Assembly: GCA_932521035.1 (NCBI GenBank)
Contig: OW051497.1
Span: 11,532,001-11,596,000, forward strand
Source: Oscheius dolichura
Taxonomy: Eukaryota > Nematoda > Chromadorea > Rhabditida > Rhabditidae
Length of the DNA: 64,000 nt
Direction: 5' to 3'
Under the pieces are notes generated by a model, which did not search any database, had not been told where the DNA came from, and worked only from the letters and a program-made list of their open reading frames with translations. A program made the position numbers and the translations under genes. Shown here one piece after another: positions 45,736-57,775 of the stretch; position 1 is the stretch's first letter, and every line of letters starts with the position of its first letter.

Positions 45736-48700
45736 CTAAATATTTCTGTGTAAAATCGAAGAAAGAAGAGGGCACACTTACCGGACGCCAGGAAATTTTG
45801 AAGGTTTGGAAGATTCGCCTTTATCAGTCACCGTTAATTTTGTCTCCCTCCTCATGATATCCTTCTTCTTTTCCCAGCTTGTCGTCTCGTTTTCCTCCTC
45901 AGGTACGGGTAAAACGACATTTAATGGATCTGCCAGAGCACGTCGGATTGCCTCATTCTTCTTATCCTGCGCAAATGGATCGACTAGGTCAGCTCTTAGC
46001 ATATGATGAGATGGCATGTCGTGGGTCACCTCAAAATGGGCAAAAATACACGCTGGCCCGAGATTTTGATTTCCCGGTGTGCGGAGTATTACGTAGCGAT
46101 AGCCTGAACTCAAAGCTTTTCAAAAACTCCATCCAGAAAATCTCACCATTATTTATATAATCTAATGGTAGGATCCTATAGGCAAAAGGGACCATATCCA
46201 TCCCTACTTTTCTTTCCACAGTTATATGAACAAAGCACATCTCTGACAGCATCAATTTTGAAAATGTCATCTGCTCCATGGAAAATTTCGTGTAGAGGAT
46301 ATGCTCCGTCGCCGCTCGGGTACTGTAGGCTACCTTCTTATCCAAATCCGTAACCGAGACAGTAACACTAGCAGTTAAAAGATCAGTCTGGTCCGTACAA
46401 GCAGAGCTGAGGAAGTGCCCGCTAATTATCCGACATCTAAGTCTGGCTGGTATCATCTGATTCACACGGTTTTTGGAGGCATGAGGATCAAACTCTAATG
46501 TATGGTCGCGAAGCACTTTCGACTTCAAGACATATCTAGAAGATTATGGAAGAGATTTGAATGGCAGACTGAAGAAATTACCCGCATCCTCCATTCAACT
46601 CGAATAACGCATGATTCAGTAACATTTTAGGACAATTAGTTTGAAAATTGAGGGCAGCCATCTGGGCTCCGATTAGCCAAGCTTTCTGGAAGTGACGATT
46701 AAAGGCAACATCGGATAATTAAACTGACCATCGGGTCAAAATTATCCGAGGCTATCCGCCAATTACTCGGGTACACCCTGGACATTTTACGACAGTTGTA
46801 ACGTATCGCCTTCCGGGTTTCTGATTTATTTGTGTAGAGACGTGTGGCTTCTTCCTCATTCAGCGAGCACATCACGTAATAGCGATTATCCTCTGAAATG
46901 AGGAGATCAGTCGGGATTTTAAAGAACACTTACGGATTCCCCAATCTTTTGGAGGCCTTTCAGTTTCTAAATAATTCACGATATTACTGAGAGCTAAGGA
47001 TGCTTCCTCTTCTCTCATAGGGATCATTTGCCGCTGTTTCACGTCATCCTCCAGACTATGGAGCAGGGCCTAATAGAAATTTAAACGCAATTGGGGGGCA
47101 GAGCGCTTACAAGTGCATTTCTCTTCTCCTCTGTCATGTTGTCGTCGTCTAGGTCAAAGGAACCCACGCTGGTAGACACTGAGTTCTGAACTTTCTCCAG
47201 TGCATGTTTATACAGGTTTCAACACAACTGATGAAGCCAAGTGGCTGGAAGTACTCACCAATCGCAGTCTTTCAATTGGTGTTAACGGAGAGCCAGTATC
47301 TGAACTGACACTAAGATTCCGACCATGAAATATGTCACCAGCTAAAAAATAAACGTATAGATTGTGAAAATCTGACATACATTCGATTCCAGTAATTGAT
47401 CCCAAGCTCTGCTGCCGTGGCATTTCCAGATCTTTCCTCTTCCCTTTCTTCGCTTTGATTACTATTTTGTACATGAGATCTGTAGGAGATGGCGGTTCTT
47501 GTCCCTCAACCAAAGGATGGGTTGACAACGGGTCGGTGAGGAGGTGTTCTCCGAATATTTCACGAAACATGTGTACCATTTTTTGTTGTTGAGTTATACT
47601 GAGATGATTTTCAACGGATACCAGTACAGGGTAAGGCGAAGTCTTGAAGGCGGCTTCAGCTATCGCTATACAACACGTCCGAAGGGGGATTTCATTCATC
47701 CTCATGAGAGCATAGGGTCCATGTGTGACTATGGGTTCACCGTCTGAGCCATTCCAACAGTCAAGTTCTACACATTTGCATCCTGACAACAGTATCTGAA
47801 TCTTCTTTTACTTCTCTCTTTCTGCAGTTCTACTTGTCGGTACATTTCAGCATCGGCCTTAGCATCCTTGTGTTGTGATGTTCCTTGGAACATGGCTGGT
47901 CTCTTCAGTTGCAATCCTAATCTGACCATTTAAATCTTCCTGTCAGAGTTCCTACCTGAGCAGTAAGTGTTATGGGACGAATTAATGAGGTAGTGAGTTA
48001 GGGGCTTGTCCATACTGGCATCTCTCAGTTGATAGGCGAGATCGCTAGTGTCGGCCATCCAATCGCTCCAAAGCACATGAACAAACATTTTGAAAGATAT
48101 CACTTCTACTGAAATAGACCTAGAAGTGAATTTGTGTAGCTCTCTAACTACCGTTTGTATAGCCCAAGTTCCTTAGATTCTTGTCCAAAATAGCATTGTT
48201 GACAGGCGGAAAGATCTTCTCGTTTTTCCTTGGAGCTCCTTGTATTTGGTTCAGGAAAAGGATAAAAGTTTCACGTGAGATGTTCTTTGATCCGCCAGTG
48301 ACCTCTTCAAAGAGATTCCAGAGATCTTTAGCCCCTTCGCCCATAGCTGTTTTCAGCATGAGATCAATCAGCATTGAAGTATCGGTGAGGTGTTCAATAG
48401 GGATAAAGCCTCCCTGAAACAGCGCGAATCTAAACAGCCATGCTAAAGAAAGGTGCAGTGCAGTACAAAAATTGACAGTGATCAAAGTTGTTAAAGGTGA
48501 GGGTGGGTGGATAGAGGAACAGCTCTGACCACTGTCAAAGCAAAGACTTTCCTTATAAGTGACTTTAAGGCTTTCAGACCGGTACTGGCTTTCTCGCCAA
48601 CTGTTCAGGACCTTAAAAGTGAAGGGAACGTGACGTGCAGTGCAGTGTTTGTGAACTCACTCTGAAGATCCTCTGCAACTGTAAGACCAATGGTTTGTGA

Positions 48701-49417
48701 TCCACACTGTTGCGGGTTGGCAGCATATGCCGGGCAAACCTGATGCATTCTTATTCAAAAGATGCTCAATGGCTTACTGTTCAAATGTGATTTGAGTAGC
48801 TTGTCCTTTCTGACTCCTTGTGAGATAAACTAGAGGTGTGAGCCTTTTCTCCACGTGAAACAATAGTCCACGATGAGACTTCCTTGTCTTATGGGCAAAT
48901 ATGAATAGTTCATCTCCCATAACTTTAATTTCTTCAGCAACAGTGTTTAATAGAATAAAAGTAGTGAATACTGGATGAGCGGAGTCTACATTAGTAACAA
49001 TAGTGAATACATCCCCAGCACCGGCTGATGCTCTGAGAGTTTCTGGCTGAAATGGGCATCATAGATCTAAAATGTGAATAGCATACCACATATTTCATAG
49101 CAGCTTGTCCATATCTTACATCAGTAACATCCTGCACATACAAAAATGTTCTAATTCTAGATGTCTACAAAGCGGAAAGATTAAAACGACAGTCACTCTA
49201 CAGTCACCTCTAAAATAGTGTGCGTAGTAATATCATGGATCCAATAAATTATATGACCACGCGGATCTGCATGAAGTTTTACATGAGATGTTAAGATCTT
49301 CAGCCGCTCTTCCTAAAGTATAGATTAAAAAGAAAAGAAGGTTATTTTTACCTTAGAGCTTCCAATTTTAATAGCTGGGAGACCATTGACGAGCCGGTGG
49401 GGAATGGTCGCAGCCAT
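45736..49417 (-). CDS. Phospholipase C beta-like, lacking the long C-terminal domain
   Basis: Multi-exon PI-specific PLC that cleaves PIP2 to IP3 and diacylglycerol downstream of Gq. The start at 49417 ([18 protein letters not shown]) leads into a PH domain ([39 protein letters not shown]). EF-hand-region exons follow at 48150-48480. The X domain has both catalytic histidines: [16 protein letters not shown] at about 47965-48010 and [19 protein letters not shown] at about 47730, plus [14 protein letters not shown]. The Y domain includes [19 protein letters not shown] and [13 protein letters not shown]. The C2 domain spans [15 protein letters not shown] to [20 protein letters not shown]. After [16 protein letters not shown] only about 45 residues rem­ain before the stop at 45736, whereas typical PLC-beta has a coiled-coil tail of some 400 residues. 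Intron borders are approximate. Confidence 0.9.
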
Positions 49418-52400
49418 ACGCACACGATGCGGGCGGCTAGAGATAAGAAACATATAAGTTGGCCGTAACTGAGAGTCAGCATAGCAAATTAAAGGTGATC
49501 TTCGGACGACTATTTCAAACCCTTTTACTCTAGGGCTTTACTTAATTTACTATCTAATTAACGAGGACAATTTCCTTTAGAAGATTACAGAAAATTGATC
49601 TAAATCTAGCTGCGATAACTTTCATTTTTTATCTGTAGTGTCCTTTATATCACGCGGAAAGTCTGTGTTGGTTGTTCTCGGCTCCATGCCTTTTAGGGGA
49701 TGAAACGCTTCCTTTCCCGTACATCTCCCCCGCTAACGGTTTGAAGAGCAAACAGTGGAAGCAATCCATTCTTATGCTCACATCAGCAGGTGCACGTATA
49801 ACCGAACATTCAATTACACATTCGTCATGTAGAGAATATAGAGAGAAAAAAATAGGAGTTAATAAACTTGCTCGTTGATTCTATTCCATTTCGGTTGAAG
49901 TCGTCTCCTCCAATGTCTTTGAATCATAATGAAAATACAAGTGCTGTGTTCGAGGAGTGATGCACGTGTTGACAATACAGCAACAAACTAATGCCGGAGA
50001 TGGGGGTAGCACATTTGGTTGGCAGTCGGAAGATGACGTCGCCGAGTGTTAGGTAAAAACACGCATATATATGGGAAAGTTCGACCCAATACCAACGGTT
50101 GAATTAATGCGGTGGATTCCGTCTGCAACACGTATGAGTCAGGCCAGTGCTTATGTGTAGGGCTCATAGTCTGAATCAAGTGCAAGGTGGCGAGCTGCCT
50201 GACGTCAATTAAGTTTTCTCTCATTTTCTTCAACAAAAAAAAGCCAAAAATGAGCGGCCCCTAAACCAAGTTTGTTCAGAACCTTCCTTCTCCATCCTTG
50301 TTTTGAGCTCGGGCCTTCAACGAACAAAGCTGGAGCTGCATGTTCTGCTTTACACGACGGCACCAAGCGCACCGCCCCTGTGCGCATAAACAACTCGACT
50401 AGAGGTGAGCAGCTTCACCACTGTTTCAGCTGTTCAGTTGTTGTGGTCCCTTGCTCTCAATTCTTTTCTTCCGGAGATGCCCCACTGCAGTCTTCCCCTT
50501 CCTTTGCCTTCTGCGTATAAACACCGCTGTCCCTCGTCGTTGAAAATACGTATATTAGCAGCAAAATGCGCGTGGGAACGACTACTCCGAATTTTGGCAG
50601 TTCGGGGCAACACTTTCCCGCATTTCGTTATTCTTAATCCTCTCTCCTGTTGGCAGCTTCGCTTGCCGCGCGAGCGAGTGTAGGGCCCCCTCCACACTCT
50701 TTCCCTTGTCAGCTTTAATCTCTGTACGAAAGAGGGGCCTGGCTGATTCAGGTAGAAACGCATTTTGCGCGCCTCGTGTTAAAAGCCTCACGCTGTCCAA
50801 GAAACGCTGACTAGATTGTGTAGCTGACTTGTCAAAAACTAATAAATGGAGAATATTTTTGCCATCCCATGCCTATGACCACCAACACAAGCAGCACGCC
50901 TAGGAAACATGGCCGCGCATAAACATTCAACGCGCATGGCTGATTAAAATTGGGGTTGCTGACCAAAAATGGAAAAGACTTATTTCATTAACGCTATCTC
51001 GCCTATTTACGCATCTCCGGCTATTCGGTCAGGTAACAATCTCTTCCGGGTGATGGACAACACACGCCTACACCTTTTCATGCCTGGCCGCAGCAAGCCT
51101 GTACTTTGCAGCAGCATCCGTCCCGTGCTTCTCCCTCAAAAGCATAAATTTTCGTTTGTGTCATCGGCGCGCAGGTGATCTCTCGTATCAGTTGCTCGCG
51201 CAGTCACCTAACACCGTTTCGATCAATGGCCTCACAAAGATAGAAAAATATTTATGTCCCATGGCAAAAAGCATTCCCTCTCTTTACAGCTTGCGAGTTT
51301 TTCTAGCCGTAAAAGCATCGCATCTGCGCAGAGCGAACAATGATTCAACTCATTGTAACCATGCACAGCACAACCTTTCTGGTCTACACCCGTTATATCA
51401 ACACTGACATCACCAGGAATGGGAACGTCTCCTTTTGTGCCCAATTATAGTAATTAGCTCATGATATCGGCCTTTTTCGCTGCCACCGACCTCCTCCTCC
51501 TCTCTTTGCACAGGGAGACTATTTTCGTCCCGAATTGCATGTTACAATAGCAACTCTTTTGAATTATCCCCGGATGTGTATCAACAGCGTGGGCAGAAGT
51601 CCGTATTAGGTGCTCGGACGCTCTCCCTGTATGCCACGCGGCATCATACCAGCCGCGCACCGCGCATTGTATACAGGCAGACGCAAACGGACAAAAATAG
51701 TCGATAACGAGTCGTTCATTCAACAAAGGTTCTGCTCGATATCAATCCAATCTGCGGTCTGTACAGCCTCCCCTAACCGCTGTTGCACCCTATAGTCGTT
51801 AGCCGGGAAGTTAGCTCCCCTCACTTTCTCCAATTTGTATCGCTAACATTTGGAACACTTTTGCCTTATGATACGATCCTTCCATTGTTTCCTTTTGCCC
51901 TTTTCCCGCGACATTTCTCTATATGTTTCATCCTTACAGTGTTTCGTGTCCGGAACCGCGCGCGCGACGTCTTCGCCACTGCTGATTCAGCAACGCTTCT
52001 GTGAGGGAAGGAGCTCTTATCAGCGCTCAGGCGGCCTGCGCGCCTGCCCTCTCCCCGTTACCTAGCAAAGCGCCAACAATTTAGTCTGCTCTATCCGATA
52101 ATAATCATGAAGTTATCATTCACCACCCGCATATCAATCTCTTTTTAATTCACAAGGTGTTATAGGAAAAAGGCTGCCTTCTAAAAGCGGCGAATACAAT
52201 AATCTTTATAGTTTCTAATAATAAACCGTGACAGCCGAGCCAAAGCGACGGCTTGTTGTGGAAAAGCGAGGATCCCCCGGCGCTCTTTGCGTGATTACAG
52301 CCGAAATTATTGTTCGACTAAAAGAAAAAGGCTTTACTAATTCGTGTGCTTGTTTTCTCCTGCGGGATAACTACATGCATTGGGAAGAGCGGCTGCTGGA

Positions 52401-53766
52401 GCCGCAAACATGTGCAGTGTGGAAAAATAAAGTGTTCTTAATTAAGCCTTTACTGCTTCGCGGTAAAATTAGTCGTAACCATTTCGACAAATGCTTATTG
52501 TTCAATAATTAGTCAGTCAGTTATGATTACGTGGCTGTTGGCTCACTGGAAAGCTTTCTGACGTGCTCATGTAAACTGATGGCAGATGGCCCCGCGCAGT
52601 TTGAAAACTCTCTCACTTCCGTCTCCTTCTGATAATATAAGCTGAACTTTTCTCTTTCTATTGAATCAATACCCTCCCCTCCTTGTTCTCCCCATGAGAG
52701 ACTACACGATTTCATTACCATGCTTTCCTTTCCTCGCCCTGTCTTGTCCCCTCGCACTATCACCCCCGTGGCAATTTCTCCTCCATTGCGCGACAGTCAC
52801 CGCCACCCTCCGGGGCCCATGCATTTTCTCGTGTTTGTACGTAAAGTGCTCAAAGGCATTTGACGTGTCTTTCAACTGATATCAGGGCCTGCGCGGCCGA
52901 GAAACATCGCCATTCAATCAATGATTCCTCGCGCAGCTGTGAGGCTATTATGCCCCAGGCACACGCCAGCCAAAGCACTGACTTCGAGAATAAGAGGGTC
53001 GTTATACTTTGACTGCGAGCTGGGTCCTGTAGTCTTTTCCAAGTTGCCTGAAATACAGTAAGGTACCCAAAGACGCCGTCTTTTGGGTAAACACGGCGCA
53101 CTACCGTATGCTCCCGTCTCAGATGCGCAACGGTTCTCAGCCGTTTGCCGCTGTGAAAAGGCTTATCGCGCTCGAGGCCAACAATACCAGTGACAAATTC
53201 CCATAATCAATTCGAGAGCGAGCCGTCCTGAACCTAGCTGCGCATGTTGTAATGGCAAGACTAAAAAAGTTACTTTAAACTAGAGGAATTAAAGAGCGCC
53301 TCCGGCCCTTTTGGAAGCGAGATTTTGTTCTTCCTAATGGTAAAGAGAGCGGGCTCCATTTTCGTTCCTAATGGAGTCATGACCACATAATCATCTATTG
53401 TGTATTTTTGTTGTGCCTAGCGTATCCGAAGTAACCACAGCCGGCAGCAAGCGGGAGAGAGACATGTTTTGCCGTTAGGGCCCCTGTGGCTTGTTGTGGG
53501 CCAGCCAAAAAGCAGGAGCATGCCGGACAGGCGCGCGAGTCATCACATGGCTCGCGCACCTCCGGGGAATGATTCCGTTGTAAAGCGCTGCCCCCAGTCC
53601 CTGCAGTCTCGAATTCGCTCTTCCATGCACTTTTCCCTGTCTTCATCTGGCGGAGCTTACTCAGGTTTTTTATCTTGTTTACTTGTTTCTGTCATCCTGT
53701 CCATTTGTTGCGCTGATTGAGAGGATTACTGTATTTTTTTCAGAGTGGAGCCTCCGTCCATCTGCC
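49418..53766. other. CpG-rich stretch without a clear gene
   Basis: From about 50.2 to 53.6 kb the DNA is visibly richer in CpG and in runs such as gcgcgc and cgcgcg than the flanks. Short frames (up to 109 codons) are open on both strands, as expected for such composition. A 94-codon + frame at 52228-52512 (EKRGSPGALCVITAEIIVRL) and a 69-codon ATG frame at 50969-51178 ending at a donor-like cag/gtgatc are the best, but have no partners. It may be a decayed mobile element or a regulatory island for the HTH gene. Confidence 0.35.
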
Positions 53767-54597
53767 ATGGGTGATAAGAGAAAGAACCGCAAGAGAAAGA
53801 ACAGCGGCGATCTCACTGATTTTCCCACGAGAACCTTAAAAGTAAGCAGAATCTTAAAAGTAAGCATGTGATCTGACCGCTACCTATAAAATCCGCCCCT
53901 TAAGTAAACATAGACCATTTCTCCCTCAAATCGATACGATAGCCGAGAAAAAATTGTTTATTTACAGCAATACTCGATAGATGAGAAACTGGAGATCATT
54001 GATTTCGCAAAAAACAACGGTAACCGCGCTGCTGGCCGGGAATACAACGTAGCCGAGAGTTCTATTAGAGAATGGCGAAAGAACGAGCTAAAGTTGAGGT
54101 ATGAATGTCTCCCTTTGTGAGTAACAACAACATGACAGGTCATTGAATGAAACTGATCCGGATCGCAGTCGACTCAGCGGCGGTGGACGGAGACTACAGG
54201 AAAATGCCACCCCGAACGCTGATGAAATCGATAGCGAGGTAAGTGGAGAAGAAAGTAGACGGCAGTTATCGTTCCCCCTCCAAACAACCTCTTTTTCTTT
54301 TTCAGTCCTCTGTCCAGGTTCCATTGTCGCTGGTGCTGCCGAGCGGAAGCACTGACGTATCTGAGAATAACGACCAAGAGGTGGTTTCAATTCGACACGT
54401 CATGAAATTTAAAATTTCAGGCCAGTTTGGGCGCCAATTCGAACAACTCCACTCATTCGAACTCGCCGACGCTGTCGGTCTCTTCGGTCAATGGATGCAC
54501 CCCTTGTGGTGGCCGTTCTTCTAGCCGGCGAAAGGCTAAGCAGCCGAAAAAGCTCATTTGCGAGGAGGTTGTTAACGAAGTGACAGAGTGTGCCTAA
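53767..54597 (+). CDS. CENP-B/Brinker-type helix-turn-helix protein, 185 aa
   Basis: Five exons (53767-53841, 53968-54098, 54139-54238, 54306-54380, 54421-54597), 558 nt. A basic N-terminus (MGDKRKNRKRKNSGD) precedes an HTH domain: QYSIDEKLEIIDFAKNNGNR, AAGREYNVAESSIREWRKNE. This YS-x-x-x-K-L-x-I-I-x-x-A-x-x-x-G-N-R-A-A...I-R-x-W-R-K pattern is that of CENP-B-like N-terminal and Brinker DNA-binding domains, derived from pogo/Tigger transposases. The remainder is Ser/Asn-rich and acidic, then a short basic patch (SSSRRKAKQPKK). No DDE transposase domain follows, so it is probably a host DNA-binding factor. AATAAA at 54823. Confidence 0.82.
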
Positions 54598-55465
54598 TTG
54601 CCTTGATTATTCCTCATGACGGCCAGGCAGTACTTTCCTGTCCTGGTCCCACCGGTAGATACCTTTCTCGGTTACCGTATCTTAAACATTGTGATCTCTT
54701 TCTGTGCCTATCTAGTTTGTTTCCAAATTCAAACATACCACGATGCCAATTTGTAATAACTGTGAGTCATATTACTTCTTTTCACTGGGTTTTCTTCTAC
54801 CTTACATTTGTTATGTTATAATAATAAATATTTTTTGTGTGCTGCGCGTGCGACTTGAACAGCCGCTTGGATCAAACTGTGCCTCTATTTTGGATTTCCT
54901 TTAGCGAGGTAGATAATAATCAAAAGATGAGAAGGCAGAAGACCAATATTTTAGATGCAGACACACGGATTAGTGAATTCAAAGTAGCAAAGGAGGCTTG
55001 AATTATTTCCAGAATAGACAGCAGACACGGGGGCAAATGCACATTAGAATGGCCAATCCGCCAGAGAAGAAATTACACTTGTGAACTGTGGAAGGCAGTC
55101 ATGAGGCTGATTAAATGTAGCGCATTACTAGTACCACGCAGTTTTCTCCAGAAGACTTATTTTAATGAGGGCAAAAGCTCTTTATAGCAATACCCAAAGG
55201 GCGTGAGAAGTATGATTATTACATGGTTCTCAGAGGATAATCTAGCACATGATACGCCTGCCCGTATTATAGTTCTACACCATCTCAGAATGTCTCTGAT
55301 CAGTGAGATCTTCAGCGGATCTCCTGGAAATTTATAGAAAATCTGACAGGATAGAAATTTCATTATTGAGATCGTAAAATGAGACAAATATTATAATGTA
55401 ACATAACATACAGTATAAGACTATAGAGGGCTACATATTCACGCAAATGGGAAAGAGGTTAACGA
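54598..55465. other. Intergenic between HTH and amphipathic-repeat genes
   Basis: Contains the HTH gene 3' UTR with AATAAA at 54823-54828, then AT-rich sequence. The minus-strand part nearest 55465 should be the 3' UTR of the amphipathic protein. I see no further gene. Confidence 0.45.
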
Positions 55466-56625
55466 TCACTGAGGAGGGATACTGCCAGGAGCTCCCGGAG
55501 CGATGCCGGCGCCATCAACTGGAGCACCAGTGGACGTCTAAAAATTGGGATTATTCATTTTAGGAGAACAATGGATACCTGTCCTTCAGCTGGAGCAGCT
55601 CCAGGAATGATCTTTCCTATAGCTTGTTGAGCTTGATTGGCGTAGCCCTTGGTTGTCTCGGCTAAACAATAAGTGTGTGGGAGAGAAGGGAATACGGTAA
55701 TAATATTAATCAAGAAGGTATAAACTGACCAGCAGTGGAGAGCACATCCTTTGTCTTGTCGAAGATGGAGTTAAGAGCGTTCTTCTGAAAAACACGTCGT
55801 TGAAATGGAAATTGCATGGCTGGGAACAATTTGCCCAGCAACAAGTGTGTACATCTTGAATGAGATGCTTCTAATAGGGGCTGACTCCCTCCCCCGCTAC
55901 CTACTCCTAGACTCATAGATATTTCTGGCAGGTGGTCATGTATTCTGACAGCCGTATTCAATGACGAAAAGACAGACTTGGCGTAATTACTCTAAGCCAC
56001 ACATAGTTGGTGAATTGATCCCTTCTCTCCTTCTCTATTTATGAGCTCTTTTCAAATGTAGTTGACCAAAAAAGCCTCTCCCTCAGACTGGGACACCTTG
56101 GTCCGGAAACAGAAAATCTACGAGGGTAATTCCACGCAGAGCCGAGCGTGTAAGAAGATCGATGCCAGCACACACTCCCCCTCCCTCTAAGGGAACCAGC
56201 AGAAAACAAATGCAAATCGACGAGCACTTATGAGAGACTCGAGCACACGGAGAGCGCTCTCTAGATAAAATAGCGAAAAGTTGCAAAGTACATGTTCTTC
56301 TGCTCATTGAGCTGATACGTGGGGGCTGCGATGGGAGACAAGTTCAGCGACCCTGTGCTTATTCTCTATAACTATGGAAACACTGCTAGAGAGCTTGCGC
56401 AGCGAATGCCGGTTTGGAAGGGTTATGATTCCAAAAATCGGTCACTACCTCATACTGCTGAGTATAGCAAGATATTTTTCTGCTCAACCTTTTAATAAGA
56501 ACTTTTCTATAATCTAATGTAGCTACCGTAACCTCAATGCATTTGCTATCAGCTAAACTCAACTGAATCCTTAGGATAGTAGATTTAAAAAAGAAACTCA
56601 CAGCAGCATCAGCGGTTCCTGCCAT
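55466..56625 (-). CDS. Small amphipathic-helix protein with LEA/synuclein-like repeats, 77 aa
   Basis: Four exons (56625-56602, 55784-55730, 55661-55579, 55537-55466), 234 nt. The sequence starts MAGTADAAKNALNSIFDKTK, continues DVLSTAAETTKGYANQAQQA and then a Pro/Gly/Ala-rich tail ending APGSIPPQ. The segments FDKTKDVLSTA and AETTKGYANQA have the 11-residue Lys/Thr/Ala pattern seen in LEA group 3, synuclein and perilipin helices, which fold on lipid surfaces or during drying. No signal peptide, Cys or Trp. The first intron is about 800 bp, long for this window. Assignment to a family is tentative; membrane or lipid-droplet binding is an inference. Confidence 0.65.
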
Positions 56626-57523
56626 TTTTGGGACTAGAAGAGATGCAGAATGGCGTGCATCGATTCCTTCCCTCCCTCCCCTCGAGTCTATGCTCCGCCT
56701 CTAGCTGGCGTTAAAATAATACAATTATACTCGCAGATGTGGCACCTAGCCGAGTAGAGAGAAAGGGAGAGGCAGAGCGGATGAATTCAAACTAAGGTGT
56801 GAACATGCGTTTTGTCTGGGAAGTCATGTTGTCGGCGAATAATTATGCCGTGAAGGAGAAAAAATTAGTTAGAGAAGGAATGGGAATAAGTGAATAACTA
56901 ACGAGGTGTTTCCATGAAGGGGGGAGAGCTGATGAGCAGATCTATTTGGATGTTTTTAGAGACGGAAAAACATATGTAGGAAAACAAATCATTAGTGAAG
57001 ATTATATACGCCGCAACATCAAGCGATATTCCACTTGATTTCCCCCCTTCATTATGCCCCTTTTGATCTGTGAAATTGTGTCGCCCTGCCTCGCCTCCGG
57101 GAATAATAAACTCTATCCCCACTTTTATAGCAAAGACCCCTCTTCTTACCCAATTGGCTACTTAGGATTAGATAATCGTATTCCGTTCTATTAGATTCTC
57201 TGAGCTTTCCCTACCTAGCGAGATCCTCTTAGTCAGGCCCATCCTTAATAGGTAGGCTAGCCGAGACTTGTTTCTAACATCCACTAACATTTCAACATTA
57301 GAGATCTCTCAACTAGCAGAATTAATAACGATAAACGACACGCACCCTCCGCAGCATCTTAGCCCATATGTATGTCGAAAACGGGTAGCGCAGATTAGTT
57401 TCCGTGGTTTTTAAGACTACTATTATTCGTCTCGGCTAAAACCTTGAGTGTTTCTCGACGCGCTCTTTTGTTCCACTCCTTTTTTCAGCTCCTTACTGAT
57501 AATTTTAGACTGTAATATACATT
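56626..57523. other. Intergenic, divergent promoter region
   Basis: Lies between the 5' ends of the amphipathic protein (-) and the 51-aa microprotein (+). No protein-like exon. Two acceptor-like sequences (ttttttcag at about 57480-57488 and aattttag at 57501-57508) precede the + start, suggesting a 5' UTR intron or trans-splicing. Confidence 0.45.
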
Positions 57524-57679
57524 ATGTCCATGTTGGTTTTTGTGGTTTTGCCGTGCGTAACTATGACGGCACTATTTATCTATTACAAAAGCGGTCATTT
57601 GTTTCCTGTTTCTCAGAAGACTGACGATTTACAAATGGAGGAAACTACAACCGAATCCAAAAAGGAAGAAGAAGGATGA
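57524..57679 (+). CDS. Membrane microprotein, 51 aa
   Basis: Single exon: MSMLVFVVLPCVTMTALFIY is an N-terminal TM helix, followed by YKSGHLFPVSQKTDD and an acidic/basic tail (TTTESKKEEEG). The start follows an aattttag acceptor by 15 bp. A poly(A)-like region follows, and the gene is convergent with the P450, whose stop is 97 bp away. Length and layout resemble single-TM micropeptides such as small mitochondrial or ER regulators, but I do not recognise a family. Confidence 0.55.
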   Translation: MSMLVFVVLPCVTMTALFIYYKSGHLFPVSQKTDDLQMEETTTESKKEEEG

Positions 57680-57775
57680 GAATGAAAAGCTTTATTGATT
57701 GACAGGATAAATATGTTTTGAGATACCCATTTGTGACAAGAGAGAAGATCATCTTGTGTTTGTCTTTTGTTGCGC

